Source of the DNA: Liolophura sinensis
Taxonomy: Eukaryota > Mollusca > Polyplacophora > Chitonida > Chitonidae
DNA length: 64,000 nt
NCBI RefSeq assembly: GCF_032854445.1
Contig: NC_088303.1
Location: 16,807,501 to 16,871,500, forward strand
Reading direction: 5' to 3'
Shown here: positions 57,201 through 64,000 of the stretch, piece after piece
Layout of the letters: the number at the start of each line of letters is the position of its first letter
Numbering within the stretch: the stretch's first letter is position 1
Translations under genes and position numbers: made by a program
Notes under the pieces: model-generated
What the model was told of the DNA's origin: nothing
What the model saw: only the letters and a program-made list of their open reading frames with translations
Database searches by the model: none

Positions 57201-57992
57201 TATATACATGTACCTTGTATATAATGCTTATCAAATTTATGGGTGAGAGAAACCATGCACAGTGATGGGGGTGGGGGGGGATTGCAGGGGCAAACCTATT
57301 ATAGTGTTTAGTACATGTGTACATCTAATATGTTAGTGCACGTACACCTAAGATGTGTAACGCATTGTATGATGGCACAGGGAATGACAGTAAACGGACA
57401 TCGTGGCTCAGTTAGTTAGCATGCTAGCACAGCGTAATGACCCAGGAGCCTCTCACTAATGTGGTTGCTGTGAGTTCAAGTCCAGCTCATGCTGGCTTCC
57501 TCTCCAGCCATAAGCGGGAAGGTCTGCTAGCAACCTGCAGATGGTCGTGGGTTTCCCCCAGGCTCTGCCTGGTTTCCTCCTACCATAATGCTGGCCGCCG
57601 TTGTTTAAGTGAATATTCTTGAGTTAGGCGTAAAACACCAATCAAAGAAATAAATAAATCTTACACCAGTCAACGCTTCTGCGTTATCCTTATGTGCTAA
57701 ATGAAAACATGGCTGTTAGTTGCGGGCCATGTGCAAATGTACATATTAAACAGAGATGTCTACAAACAAAAGAATATGAATCTGTTTACTTGTTAGATTT
57801 GCTTTTATGATTTATATAGAGGCGAACTTTCAGAATTTCCTTCAGTGATAAAAGTGTTACCTCGCACAGTTTACAGATGTCATTTCTGTTTTTACATTTT
57901 TGATAGTTTACACTCAGACGTCGTGACATGGAAAAAGAAACATTTGTTTCATAACATTCAGATCTGAGCTCCGTGATATGATGTTCATTCAT
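48115..57992 (-). CDS. URI1: unconventional prefoldin RPB5 interactor 1
   Basis: Exons on the minus strand: 57138-57041, 56789-56711, 55728-55593, 54702-54611, 54304-54249 (or 54241), 53760-53611, 52210-52030, 50799-50587 and 48276-48115. A candidate first exon is 57992-57861. From ATG 57120 they encode 382 residues (human 535). URI is an alpha-class prefoldin subunit of the R2TP/prefoldin-like complex that binds RPB5 and helps RNA polymerase assembly. Blocks: LSRLREEQDKAI coiled coil (6-17), PDKV, then the prefoldin hairpin GKLVHTNEVLVLLGDNWFAE (64-83), DELWARLDQLE (177-187, RPB5-binding region), acidic SSGEEEVEDEL, VIRFTHT, ITSPADIYKLFQ, PKSILKSK, AFSGTIVERD and KRVSKFKAGR at the C-terminus. 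The human Asp-rich run is short here. The exon 6/7 splice is uncertain. A frame open upstream to 57992 may extend the N-terminus by 50 residues. It is divergent from MRPL3. Confidence 0.93.
48438..49965 (+). mobile_element. Tc1/mariner DNA transposon
   Basis: A 1528-bp element flanked by TA at 48436-48437 and 49966-49967, the usual target duplication. Imperfect inverted termini: AACTCTGTCAAAAAAAAACG at the left, and on the complement of the right end AACTCCGTCAAAAAAGAAAC, both followed by GCAACCCC. It sits in the last intron of URI1, in the opposite orientation to that gene, and carries one frameshifted transposase. Confidence 0.95.
48766..49771 (+). pseudogene. Tc1/mariner transposase, frameshifted
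   Basis: It starts MPRLSAADRNIAIGRLQAGE, with a helix-turn-helix (STIARHLNVHKTTISRLW) and a second DNA-binding helix region (RRVSAQTIRNRL). Catalytic motifs: FSDESRF (first Asp), FQQDNA (second Asp), and SPDLNPTEHLW (Glu) in another frame. Near 49490 the frame breaks just after QQDNARRH. The spacing in the two frames fits loss of two bases, which would otherwise give the DD34E spacing of Tc1. The first frame stops at 49554; the second runs to TGA at 49769-49771. Expected length is about 335 residues. Probably inactive unless the break is a sequencing error. Confidence 0.93.
50068..50375 (-). repeat. tRNA-derived SINE (family C)
   Basis: The complement carries GGTGGCCTAACGGTTAGAAT (A-box-like) head and the CATGTCTGGTGTCTGCAGCA body, with a 3' end ACCGAAAAATTTAAGTATGA. 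It is a minus-strand relative of 22636-22935. Confidence 0.72.
50587..50799 (-). CDS. URI1: URI1 exon with PADIYKLF block
   Basis: Acceptor tcatgtgacag, donor gtgagt; 213 nt, phase 0 both sides. Encodes ITSPADIYKLFQPTHPKSIL then KSK, aligning with human RTPADIYRAF...PRKSILKSR. Confidence 0.93.
50802..51305. other. URI1 intron, unique part
   Basis: No exon or repeat recognised. Confidence 0.5.
51310..51522 (-). repeat. SINE family A, diverged
   Basis: The complement keeps the B-box region (CGAGAACAGTTCATGCTGGC), GGTCTGTCAGCAGGCTGCTA and the ATATGAGCGAAATATTCTTG end. Confidence 0.72.
51528..51664. repeat. 69-bp tandem duplication
   Basis: Two adjacent copies of a 69-bp segment starting CTTAGATACATGAAGTCACA at 51532 and 51601, with one or two differences. 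Confidence 0.9.
51868..52010 (-). repeat. SINE family A, 5'-truncated
   Basis: Tail TTTATTTATTTATCTGATTG, CACCGTACTCAAGAATATTT through ACCATCAACAGGTTGCCGGC on plus. It ends about 20 bp from the donor of the next URI1 exon. Confidence 0.8.
52030..52210 (-). CDS. URI1: URI1 acidic-linker exon
   Basis: Acceptor ttcttatacag, donor gttagt; 181 nt. Encodes the basic stretch PSPIRERIVRWADERD, the acidic SSSGEEEVEDELGG and PKVIRFTHTQ, the last aligning with human TIYFSHTVEP. Confidence 0.9.
52440..52506 (-). repeat. SINE family A, 3' scrap
   Basis: GTTTAACACCATACTCAAGA ATATTTCACC followed by a short diverged core; no head or tail. Confidence 0.6.
52596..52950 (-). repeat. tRNA-derived SINE (family B), full length
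   Basis: On the complement the head has a very good A box (TGGCAGTTGGTAGAGCG) and B box (GGGTCAATCC), and the body ends GATGTTAAACCCCAAGCAAT. It shares its full layout with 8326-8668. Confidence 0.85.
52951..53610. other. URI1 intron, unique part
   Basis: Nothing recognised. Confidence 0.5.
53611..53760 (-). CDS. URI1: URI1 exon with ELWARL block
   Basis: Encodes RQRKKDKEEREKLAGSQHKK then PLSDDELWARLDQLERIE, matching human DKELWARLEELERQEE. Two possible acceptors (after cacag at 53761 or after cagaag at 53758) both need the upstream exon to end in phase 2. A third, cttcag at 53749-53750, would be phase 0. The donor is gtaaca. Confidence 0.88.
54241..54304 (-). CDS. URI1: URI1 exon, 3' boundary uncertain
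   Basis: Acceptor tctgttaccag before 54304. Encodes AKDGMVEIQEEYDAEKEQ. The better-looking donor (AAAG|gtgctt, end 54241) leaves phase 1, which does not fit the next exon. A weaker donor (CAAAA|gtggaa, end 54249) leaves phase 2, which does. A small unseen exon in between is the alternative. Confidence 0.75.
54611..54702 (-). CDS. URI1: URI1 exon, second prefoldin helix
   Basis: Acceptor ttttgtttgcag, donor gtacac; 92 nt. Encodes (G)INKQIADLEKQRELLKPRV then DITSQLQDISE, a coiled-coil helix. Confidence 0.92.
54703..55592. other. URI1 intron, unique part
   Basis: AT-rich; a plus-strand open frame at 55262-55549 is hydrophobic low-complexity translation with no recognisable family. Confidence 0.5.
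55593..55728 (-). CDS. URI1: URI1 exon, prefoldin hairpin
   Basis: Acceptor atattttcag, donor gtcagt; 136 nt. Encodes PIGSKAFMPGKLVHTNEVLV then LLGDNWFAERSAKQACEIID, the strongest match to human URI1 (PGKLVHTNEVTVLLGDNWFA). Confidence 0.96.
55999..56177. mobile_element. MITE-like element, copy 1 (diverged)
   Basis: Begins AAAGGGATACAGGATCAATT and ends CTCGATTCTGTATTCTT, imperfect inverted termini of about 15 bp. Interior motifs (AATAGGCAAGTCCAGGCTAT, CCATGATCATGC-like) recur in inverted order in the copy at 59986-60155. It lies in a URI1 intron. Confidence 0.6.
56178..56710. other. URI1 intron, unique part
   Basis: Nothing recognised. Confidence 0.5.
56711..56789 (-). CDS. URI1: URI1 exon, first prefoldin helix end
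   Basis: Acceptor tatttttag, donor gtaagt; 79 nt. Encodes KRFKTDYTTVQEKLRTLPDK then VSHPYK, aligning with human WKKVDNDYNALRERLSTLPDK. Confidence 0.93.
57041..57138 (-). CDS. URI1: URI1 exon with likely start codon
   Basis: Encodes VCHDLS-MERRHLSRLREEQD then KAIQATEEQLST(W). The ATG at 57120 has a good context (AGTATGG), and its product lines up with human VARLREEQEKVV. The acceptor tttcgtaaaag is weak. The frame is open from it. Confidence 0.88.
57395..57662 (+). repeat. SINE family A, full length
   Basis: Complete: A box TGGCTCAGTTAG, B box GAGTTCAAGTCC, GGTCTGCTAGCAACCTGCAG, GGTTTCCTCCTACCATAATG, CTTGAGTTAGGCGTAAAACA and an A/T tail. It lies in the first URI1 intron if the upstream exon is real. 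Confidence 0.88.
57861..57992 (-). CDS. possible URI1 upstream coding exon
   Basis: A frame open from ATG 57992 (second ATG 57929) ends at donor GAG|gtaaca in phase 0, in frame with the main URI1 frame at 57138. It would add SMSRRLSVNYQKCKNRNDIC and KLCE ahead of VCHDLS. It may instead be 5'UTR. The Cys-rich end (C-x6-C-x2-C-x2-C across the junction) is not known to me in URI1. Confidence 0.4.
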
Positions 57993-59379
57993 GTACAGTA
58001 CAGTTTACATTCCTACGTCACGCAGCAAGACACGACATCATACATATGCAGCTGTGAAGCATCTACATGTAGGCCAACTGCAATGGCCTAAGCTTGCTGT
58101 TGAATGGCCTGAAGTGCATGCCTCTGCACAGAGAGTGAAAGAGAACGGCATCGAAAATCTGCATGAAATGTGCCGTTTTGGCCTCATTTTCTTCATTTTT
58201 TGGAGTAGAATAGACTTCAACACCTTCATCTTGGTGTTTGTTGTGTTGTGTTTGACCAGATACGAAACTAGGTTCAGCAGTTACACAACAAACACTGCTA
58301 CGACGGTGTTAAAGCCTTAAACCCTCAGTACCCAGTGTAAGTAACCCTCATTTATTTATTTATTTATCTATTTATTTGAACTCAAGAATATTTCAATTAT
58401 TTTATCGATGGCGGCCAGCATTATGGTGCAAAAAAGGTGAGCAGATCCCAAGGAAAACTCACAACCATCCGCAGGTTGCTGAAGGGCCTTCCATCCTCCA
58501 AAAAGCCCCATCAATGCTTATCAGAAAGTCAAGATATAATACTATATCTACTATACCATGCACTCTTGGGACAGGTAGCCTATGTATGCAGCATGAACAA
58601 TCGGTATATATCCCATACAAAGAGAAAGCTCGAAAACACAATTTACTGGTTTCAGACACATATGTTAAATAAAGGAGTTAAATATTCAATTCGAACAAGT
58701 CAGTTAGCCTGTTCATGGCAATTTTCCCAGAAGTGACAGTCACATTGAAAAGGCTCTCTGCGTCTCGTTTCATGATTCCTGCCTCTGTTTTCCCAACCAC
58801 TATTAGCCAAGTCATGGACCCCTAAACCTTCAGTAAAGACACCATAATCAATTAGGCCTAGACATTGTGTACTGATGATACAACTTCTAATTCATTAGCA
58901 TACAGTAATGTCTGATCGACACAATTAATCACGCTGAAATGAAAACAAATGAAATGGCACATCAGATCACCCTTACTGGTATTCAAAATTAGTGTGAGCG
59001 TCTGTTGCAAGTTTCCTATTCAGAAAAAGGATGAATACGTAAGAAAAACTGGATGAGGCTGAATACCAATTCGGTGCAAATGTATCACAAATCAGACGAA
59101 ACAAACAGAAAACTGTCTATGAGAAAGTGCAGATAGAACCATGAAGCAGACGATTTTCACATGGCACAAATCTGCCTGTCCCTTCAAGCAATAAAAACAG
59201 TAGAGATATTTCCGGTCCTTCAGGTCCTTTATACTTAAAACCAGTGAAATTCTTACTGTATCATTATTTCTATTCATCGATTAAACGGTGGATCACCCGT
59301 AAACCATGATAGGCAATGCAAACTGAGAATTTATGTCAAACTGAGAGACTTTGATATAAGGGATGTGATCGGATCGAAA
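57993..59379. other. URI1-MRPL3 divergent intergenic region
   Basis: Holds a truncated family A SINE at 58347-58495 (minus). The remaining ~800 bp before MRPL3 should contain both promoters, but I see no TATA box or clear site. Confidence 0.5.
58347..58495 (-). repeat. SINE family A, 5'-truncated
   Basis: TTTATTTATTTATTTATCTA tail side, CTCAAGAATATTTCAATTAT, GATGGCGGCCAGCATTATGG and ACAACCATCCGCAGGTTGCT on plus. Confidence 0.8.
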
Positions 59380-59489
59380 ATGTCAGCGCCCGTCAAAGCA
59401 TGGGTGTCACAAGGATTAGTCTTTCTGCGTTCTGCTAATTGCGGTTTGGATAAAGGCTTGTTGAACAGAAAGGCCAACAATTTTCCAAG
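59380..59489 (+). CDS. MRPL3: MRPL3 exon 1
   Basis: ATG at 59380; donor CCAAG|gtacat. Encodes MSAPVKAWVSQGLVFLRSAN then CGLDKGLLNRKANNFP, a likely mitochondrial presequence. Confidence 0.85.
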
Positions 59490-62400
59490 GTACATACGTG
59501 TGCAGAACAATTGATACAGATGATAATTAACAGTGATGTCTCTTCCCTAAGGCTGGCAGAAGTTACTAAGGGCCCAGTTTTCGACAGTAGCAAAATGCGA
59601 CACGCAACAAAACTAATTGTGTATATCTACGTTTGGCTGGCATGTTGGTTGTGTTATGTACTCGCAGCTAGTCCTAATTTTCCAACCTCTGCCCAGTTTC
59701 CTCCCATCATAATGCTGGCCGCCGTTGTATAAGTGAAATATTCTTGAGTATGGCGTAAAACACCAATCAAATAAATAAATAAATAAATAATTTTCCGACT
59801 AGAACTTAATTACAGCAAATGTTGTGAAAATCCGGATGACATGCAGTAATAGAACTGTACCATGTTGTACAGTCCTGTAACAATATTTGCAGTTAATTCA
59901 AGTGAGAAAGTACGGACGAAAACATAGTGTCATATAAATGCCAACATCTATACAGAACTTGAAAAGATGTAATTACAGTTGTGTCAAAGGGATACAGAAT
60001 TGATGCTGATTGACTTACAGTGGCGAAAGGGTTTCCTGGGTTAAACCCTGCAACCATGGTCATGCTTGAATAAATAAAATTCAGCTAAGGCTAGTCATAG
60101 CCTAGATTTGCCTATCTCTCACAAAAGCAAATCACTGTTGATTCTGTATCCCTTTAAGGTCAACTATTCGCTTTTTGGATGATCTGAAGATGTGATTCTG
60201 CATGTAGATGCTCAGTAAAAGGAACGGTATGACCTAATGACCGGATAAAAAACCAGGATAGGTAGAAAACCCGGATGAGAGGGTACCAAGTCAACTATAA
60301 ATGACGATTGTATAAAAACTATCTCATAAATTGAGCTAAACTGGTTGAGCAATGATGGACTATCTCCCTTGATCACACACTATAGCAGCCTTCTCTTCGA
60401 GTGGCCCTCAACCAACTCTCATTGGGTCAAGATAAATGTACTAAAATAAATGAATCTTCTTTCAGAATCCGTTGAGTTTGGGTCGATGTATGGGATAGTT
60501 TTTATGCAATCAGCATTTATCTGGGTTTTCTACCCATCCAGGTTTTCCATCTGGTTATTAGGCCATACCAAGGAACAGGAGACCAAACCAGTAACCATCA
60601 TTTTATGTTTAGAATAGAAAGTAAGATTCTCTGAAATGTAATACTGGATTAAAGCTAAAGACCGGTGCAGTCAATTATGTCATTCTGAATGACATAAATT
60701 GTTACAAAGTGAAGGGTGTAACAGTCACAGCAACTGAGCGCAGACATCTTTATAGCTGTCATTTTTCTGTGTGACAAATACCATTTTGGTTACTGAACTT
60801 ACCAATGATACAAGACTTACCACATTGATATATTTAAAATATTTTGCTCCATGAAACTTATGGTTTGTTCAGTGTACAATTTGTTCCTTTGCACTGTCAT
60901 GGAGGCTGAATGATCTTATCATATTCCTGAAGTTTTATATGATTTCTTATGGCAGTACGTCATGTTTAAGTGAAAATAAGAAAAAAGAAATAGATGATTT
61001 TTTAAGACTGTCCAAAAGGGTTGCCTTTTTAGTGGTATATTTATGTTATTTCCTTTTCCTAAATTAAAAATACCCACTCTTGTGTAACATTTACTTAAGC
61101 TACATATATATCTGGTTTCAGAGCTTTAGGTAACCACCAGATAACCAGAGGTCGAAAGCGGTCAACTAGACACCCGTCATGGTTTGTTCCACAACAACCA
61201 AGTGAGACTGATGAAGACCTTACAGCTGAAAACCAGGAATATATCTCTGAGCTAGTGCAGGCTAGATATGCACAACAGAAGAGTCCATTGAAAGATGGGC
61301 CATGGGAACGAGGTGTATGGACAAGGAGGTAAGAATAAGTAGCCTGATCAAGTGTCCATTGATCTGTATTCAAATCCTAATTTTCTTAACTCTTCTTTCT
61401 CCAGGGCATAACCATATTGTCATTGTAAACATTGTAAAGTTGACTTGATAGAACGATACTGAAAGATGCAGTTCAAAAAATAATCTTCAATTTTAAAAAT
61501 ATTGACAGAGAATTTGCCCCACTCTCCCCCCACTCTCACTGTCCCTTTTGTGGGGCCTTGGTTACAATAAGGAGTCGATGAAGCTCATGCGGCCGTTTCA
61601 GCAGTCTAATATTGCTAGTATTTGAAGACCACTTGTCTATCACCAATATGGTGTGAATATGTGTACACCACAATATGGGAAAATTCATCAGTAATTTACC
61701 AAGGGTAGGTCGCATAAATTTAGCCAGACCTTGAAATCAGTGTGTCTCACTTGAATTTTAGAGCTAATTTGCCCCATCTCTCCCATGTTAATTTCATTAA
61801 AGACACTCCCAACCAGTAGGTGGTGGTTTTCCCTGACCACTGGCTTCCTCCACCCATAAAACTGACCACCATCATGTAAGCGGGTAAGATGTTGACTAAA
61901 AATAGATAAATAAACAAATAAGATTATTTACGATATGTCATTACGTTTGTTTTTTGGGGGGGAAAAAAATGCATTTTACAGGATTGTCCAATCCATCAGA
62001 TCTACAGAAATGTAAAAATAGATCCTTTTTATTTATGTCCTTAGTATTTATGTCCTTAGTGATTTGATTGAGGTTTTACACTGTAACAGCAGGAATATTT
62101 CCCCTATATGAAAGGCTTGTGTGTGGATGCAAACTGGTTAGAACCAAGCACTTTTCTATCCATATATTCTTCTCTGCTGAACATCAGCCAGACAAGGAGG
62201 ATATTTGAGATGTTATATTGTCTTCGCTTATATACATCTATGGGCTCTTCTACAGATAGAATATTTCATTAATCAGTTGTTTTTTTTTAGCACAAGGAGA
62301 ACAGGTGTGCTGGCGCTAAAAATTGGGGTTCTGCCACAGTGGACGAAAGAGGGTCACAAGTTTTACACCACACTCCTTCAGGTAAGATGTACTGTAGCCC

Positions 62401-63558
62401 AGAAGGCTAGCTTTTTGTCTGCTGATACTTAAATCTCTCGATCATTACAAAAAATGCCTTTAACCCTCAGAATTATGCTTGATTTTGTTAAATTCTGTTC
62501 CAGTAATGTCTGTATATGAATTGTGTCTGTCTTCTTTATTTGGTGTACATGTATAATATATTGGATTGTTGTTGCTTAATTCCACAATACTCAAGAATTT
62601 TTGGTGAAGAATGGTGGTGTGTTATAATACAATAGGGAAAAACAAGGGTAAAATCAGTAACTATATAAACATAACTGCTCATGCTGTCTTCACAGGTTTT
62701 GGACAACCATGTTATTCGGTACAATCCTCCAGAAGTTGTTCGGAACTCTTTTGGCTGGCAGCCTTACTGGGGTACAAAGTATGGCATAGTTGTTGTGGGC
62801 GCACTGAGCTGTGATCCCCATGAGGTGGGTGCATAGGGCCAACAGCATGCTAACACATAACGCTAGTGTTCTGAAATACCTGAATAAATTCAAATTGTAA
62901 CACTTGGCTTGGAAATTGTGGCCTTAAACAAACCCTTAGACGACGCCAAGATTAGACAATTCAGTTGCTAAAAAAAAGTAAACCTGCTTGTAAAATGAAG
63001 ATGATGAGGAAAGCAAAAAAAAGAGAAAAAGGCTTTCTCAGCATTTGCCATTGTACGTGTATTGAAAAAAAAAATTTAATAGATGAAGATTTATTGAAGC
63101 AGTGATCCTAAGATAATGAATTGGTCATACCAAGGTAATTGAATTCATAATCCTGGGGGTAAGTAGTAATCATGAGGTAATAAATTGGTGACTTTCAAAT
63201 AGGAATTCATTGACTCTGAGTTAATTATTAATTATTAGAGTTAATTATTCATCATCTTGGAATAATCATTGTCCTAAGGCGATGAATTATACGTATCTGA
63301 AAGTATTAATAAATAATAGGAGTAGTAAAGGTATTGAATGCATTATCAGAATGGGATACATCTTTTTCTCTGTGTGTTAGGCCTCAGCTTAACACTGACA
63401 TTTAATAAGACACAAGGTTGTGCACTCTATTAACTTTGTGTTTCAAATTTTTCCCCAGTTTTCTAAGGAATACAACAATTTGTTCTCAGAAGCATGTGTT
63501 CCTCCCAAGCGTCGTCTGACGCGTTTTCTTGTCACCCCTGAAGCTGCTATTCAGCCAG
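59380..63558 (+). CDS. MRPL3: mitochondrial ribosomal protein L3 (uL3m), 5' part
   Basis: Exons 59380-59489, 61122-61328, 62291-62381, 62696-62824 and 63459-63558 join in phase into 212 residues plus one base. The gene then runs off the window. uL3m is a core protein of the mitochondrial large ribosomal subunit near the peptidyl-transferase centre. The first ~50 residues are basic and almost free of acids, as in a mitochondrial presequence. Residues 48-100 (PSWFVPQQ...SPLKDGPWERGVW) match the animal-specific N-terminal region of human MRPL3. The uL3 fold starts at TGVLALKIGVLPQWTKEGHK (near 110) and continues with TTLLQVLDNHVI and CVPPKRRLTRFLVTPEAAIQPG (human [21 protein letters not shown]). 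The remaining uL3 barrel lies outside the window. Confidence 0.95.
59690..59790 (+). repeat. SINE family A, 3' part
   Basis: GCCCAGTTTCCTCCCATCAT, GCTGGCCGCCGTTGTATAAG, TTGAGTATGGCGTAAAACAC and a long TAAATAAATAAATAAATAAT tail. It lies in MRPL3 intron 1. Confidence 0.88.
59986..60155. mobile_element. MITE-like element, copy 2
   Basis: 170 bp with inverted termini AAAGGGATACAGAAT...ATTCTGTATCCCTTT (15 bp perfect). Interior motifs are shared with 55999-56177. It is too short to code. MRPL3 intron 1. Confidence 0.72.
60225..60570. mobile_element. foldback/MITE-like inverted repeat
   Basis: Left arm GGTATGACCTAATGACCGGA...GGTAGAAAACCC (60225-60280) matches the complement of the right arm ending GGTTATTAGGCCATACC (60517-60570). 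Inside, GATTGTATAAAAACTATCTC (60305-60324) pairs with the complement near 60491-60511. The ~345-bp unit can fold into a long hairpin. MRPL3 intron 1. Confidence 0.75.
61122..61328 (+). CDS. MRPL3: MRPL3 exon 2
   Basis: Acceptor ctggtttcag, donor gtaaga; 207 nt. Encodes ALGNHQITRGRKRSTRHPSW, DEDLTAENQEYISELVQARY and SPLKDGPWERGVWTR. Confidence 0.92.
61329..62290. other. MRPL3 intron 2
   Basis: Contains a diverged family A SINE tail region at about 61800-61922 (plus) and a scrap on the minus strand near 62052-62125. Otherwise unique. Confidence 0.55.
62291..62381 (+). CDS. MRPL3: MRPL3 exon 3
   Basis: Acceptor ttttttttag, donor gtaaga; 91 nt, ends in phase 0. Encodes (S)TRRTGVLALKIGVLPQWTK then EGHKFYTTLLQ, the start of the uL3 fold. 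Confidence 0.96.
62696..62824 (+). CDS. MRPL3: MRPL3 exon 4
   Basis: Acceptor gtcttcacag, donor gtgggt; 129 nt, phase 0. Encodes VLDNHVIRYNPPEVV, GWQPYWGTKYGIVVVGALSC and DPHE. Confidence 0.95.
63459..63558 (+). CDS. MRPL3: MRPL3 exon 5
   Basis: Acceptor atttttccccag, donor gtaagg; 100 nt ending in phase 1. Encodes FSKEYNNLFSEACVPPKRRL then TRFLVTPEAAIQP(G). Confidence 0.94.
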
Positions 63559-64000
63559 GTAAGGAAGCCACCATAAACCCTTTAAGCTCTTGATCATACC
63601 TGGGATTATTATATATGTGTTTATCATATACCCATGGCTGTTACCCACATAATGGCATCCTATATTCTTCCACGTATGCATGCTCTGAAAATAGGCACTA
63701 CTTTCAATGTTTACATTCAAAACGCCTTCTGCCAGGGAAACCCCTGAACTAACATAGAATTCGGTGTGACGTAGCTTCAACAACAACGAGTGGTACGGAA
63801 AACACGTTTAAGGCCTTCGTGTTGATCAATCCCATACAGTCGGTGATGTGATCTCGTTTCACTCTAGGTCTATGAAATTTGTCACCTGGATTCGAAATTT
63901 ACGGCTTCTATGAACTTGACGTCTTTCATATTTTTGTCTTCCCATCTGCTTAATGTAATCAGTAAAAATAGGAAATGTATTTGGTGGTTACACACTAACA
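63559..64000. other. MRPL3 intron, runs off the window
   Basis: No further exon is visible to the window end. Confidence 0.6.

Noticed and set aside
57991-58320. 109-codon plus-strand frame between URI1 and MRPL3
   Set aside because: Antisense to the URI1 5' region, hydrophobic end, no recognisable family and no splice partners.

Overview
The window is animal nuclear DNA: intron-rich genes with GT-AG splicing, AT-rich introns, many tRNA-derived SINEs and many minisatellites. The gene set and the dominant SINE type (tRNA head, TAAATAAATAAA tail) suggest a mollusc, probably a bivalve. That placement is inference, because no search was run.

Layout. (1) 1-26875 is mostly one minus-strand gene for a BtpA-family (F13E9.13-like) TIM-barrel protein. 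Five exons are placed at 26800-26875, 17337-17419, 11566-11752, 8855-9005 and 7865-7992. The last ~60 residues were not found. Its introns hold eight different tandem arrays (units 22-62 bp). Two more arrays (38 and 85 bp) lie further left, beside an unidentified possible coding exon near 799-946. (2) 26876-28150 is a divergent promoter region with several E2F-type and YY1-type motifs. (3) 28151-39053 is a complete ten-exon cyclin E gene on the plus strand, with a ~2 kb 3'UTR to about 41128. (4) 41130-48114 is intergenic, with SINEs, an 88-bp triplication and a 35-bp array. (5) 48115-57992 is URI1 (unconventional prefoldin RPB5 interactor) on the minus strand, tail-to-tail with cyclin E. A Tc1/mariner element with a frameshifted transposase sits in its last intron. 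(6) 59380 to the right edge is the 5' part of mitochondrial ribosomal protein L3 (MRPL3) on the plus strand, head-to-head with URI1 and cut off by the window end.

The genes are housekeeping or cell-cycle genes and do not form a pathway cluster. Two features stand out. Cyclin E and URI1 are also neighbours in human 19q12. A 52-bp minisatellite in intron 1 of the BtpA gene is a tandem amplification of that gene's own exon-2 splice-acceptor boundary, so more than twenty decoy-like acceptors lie directly upstream of the real one.
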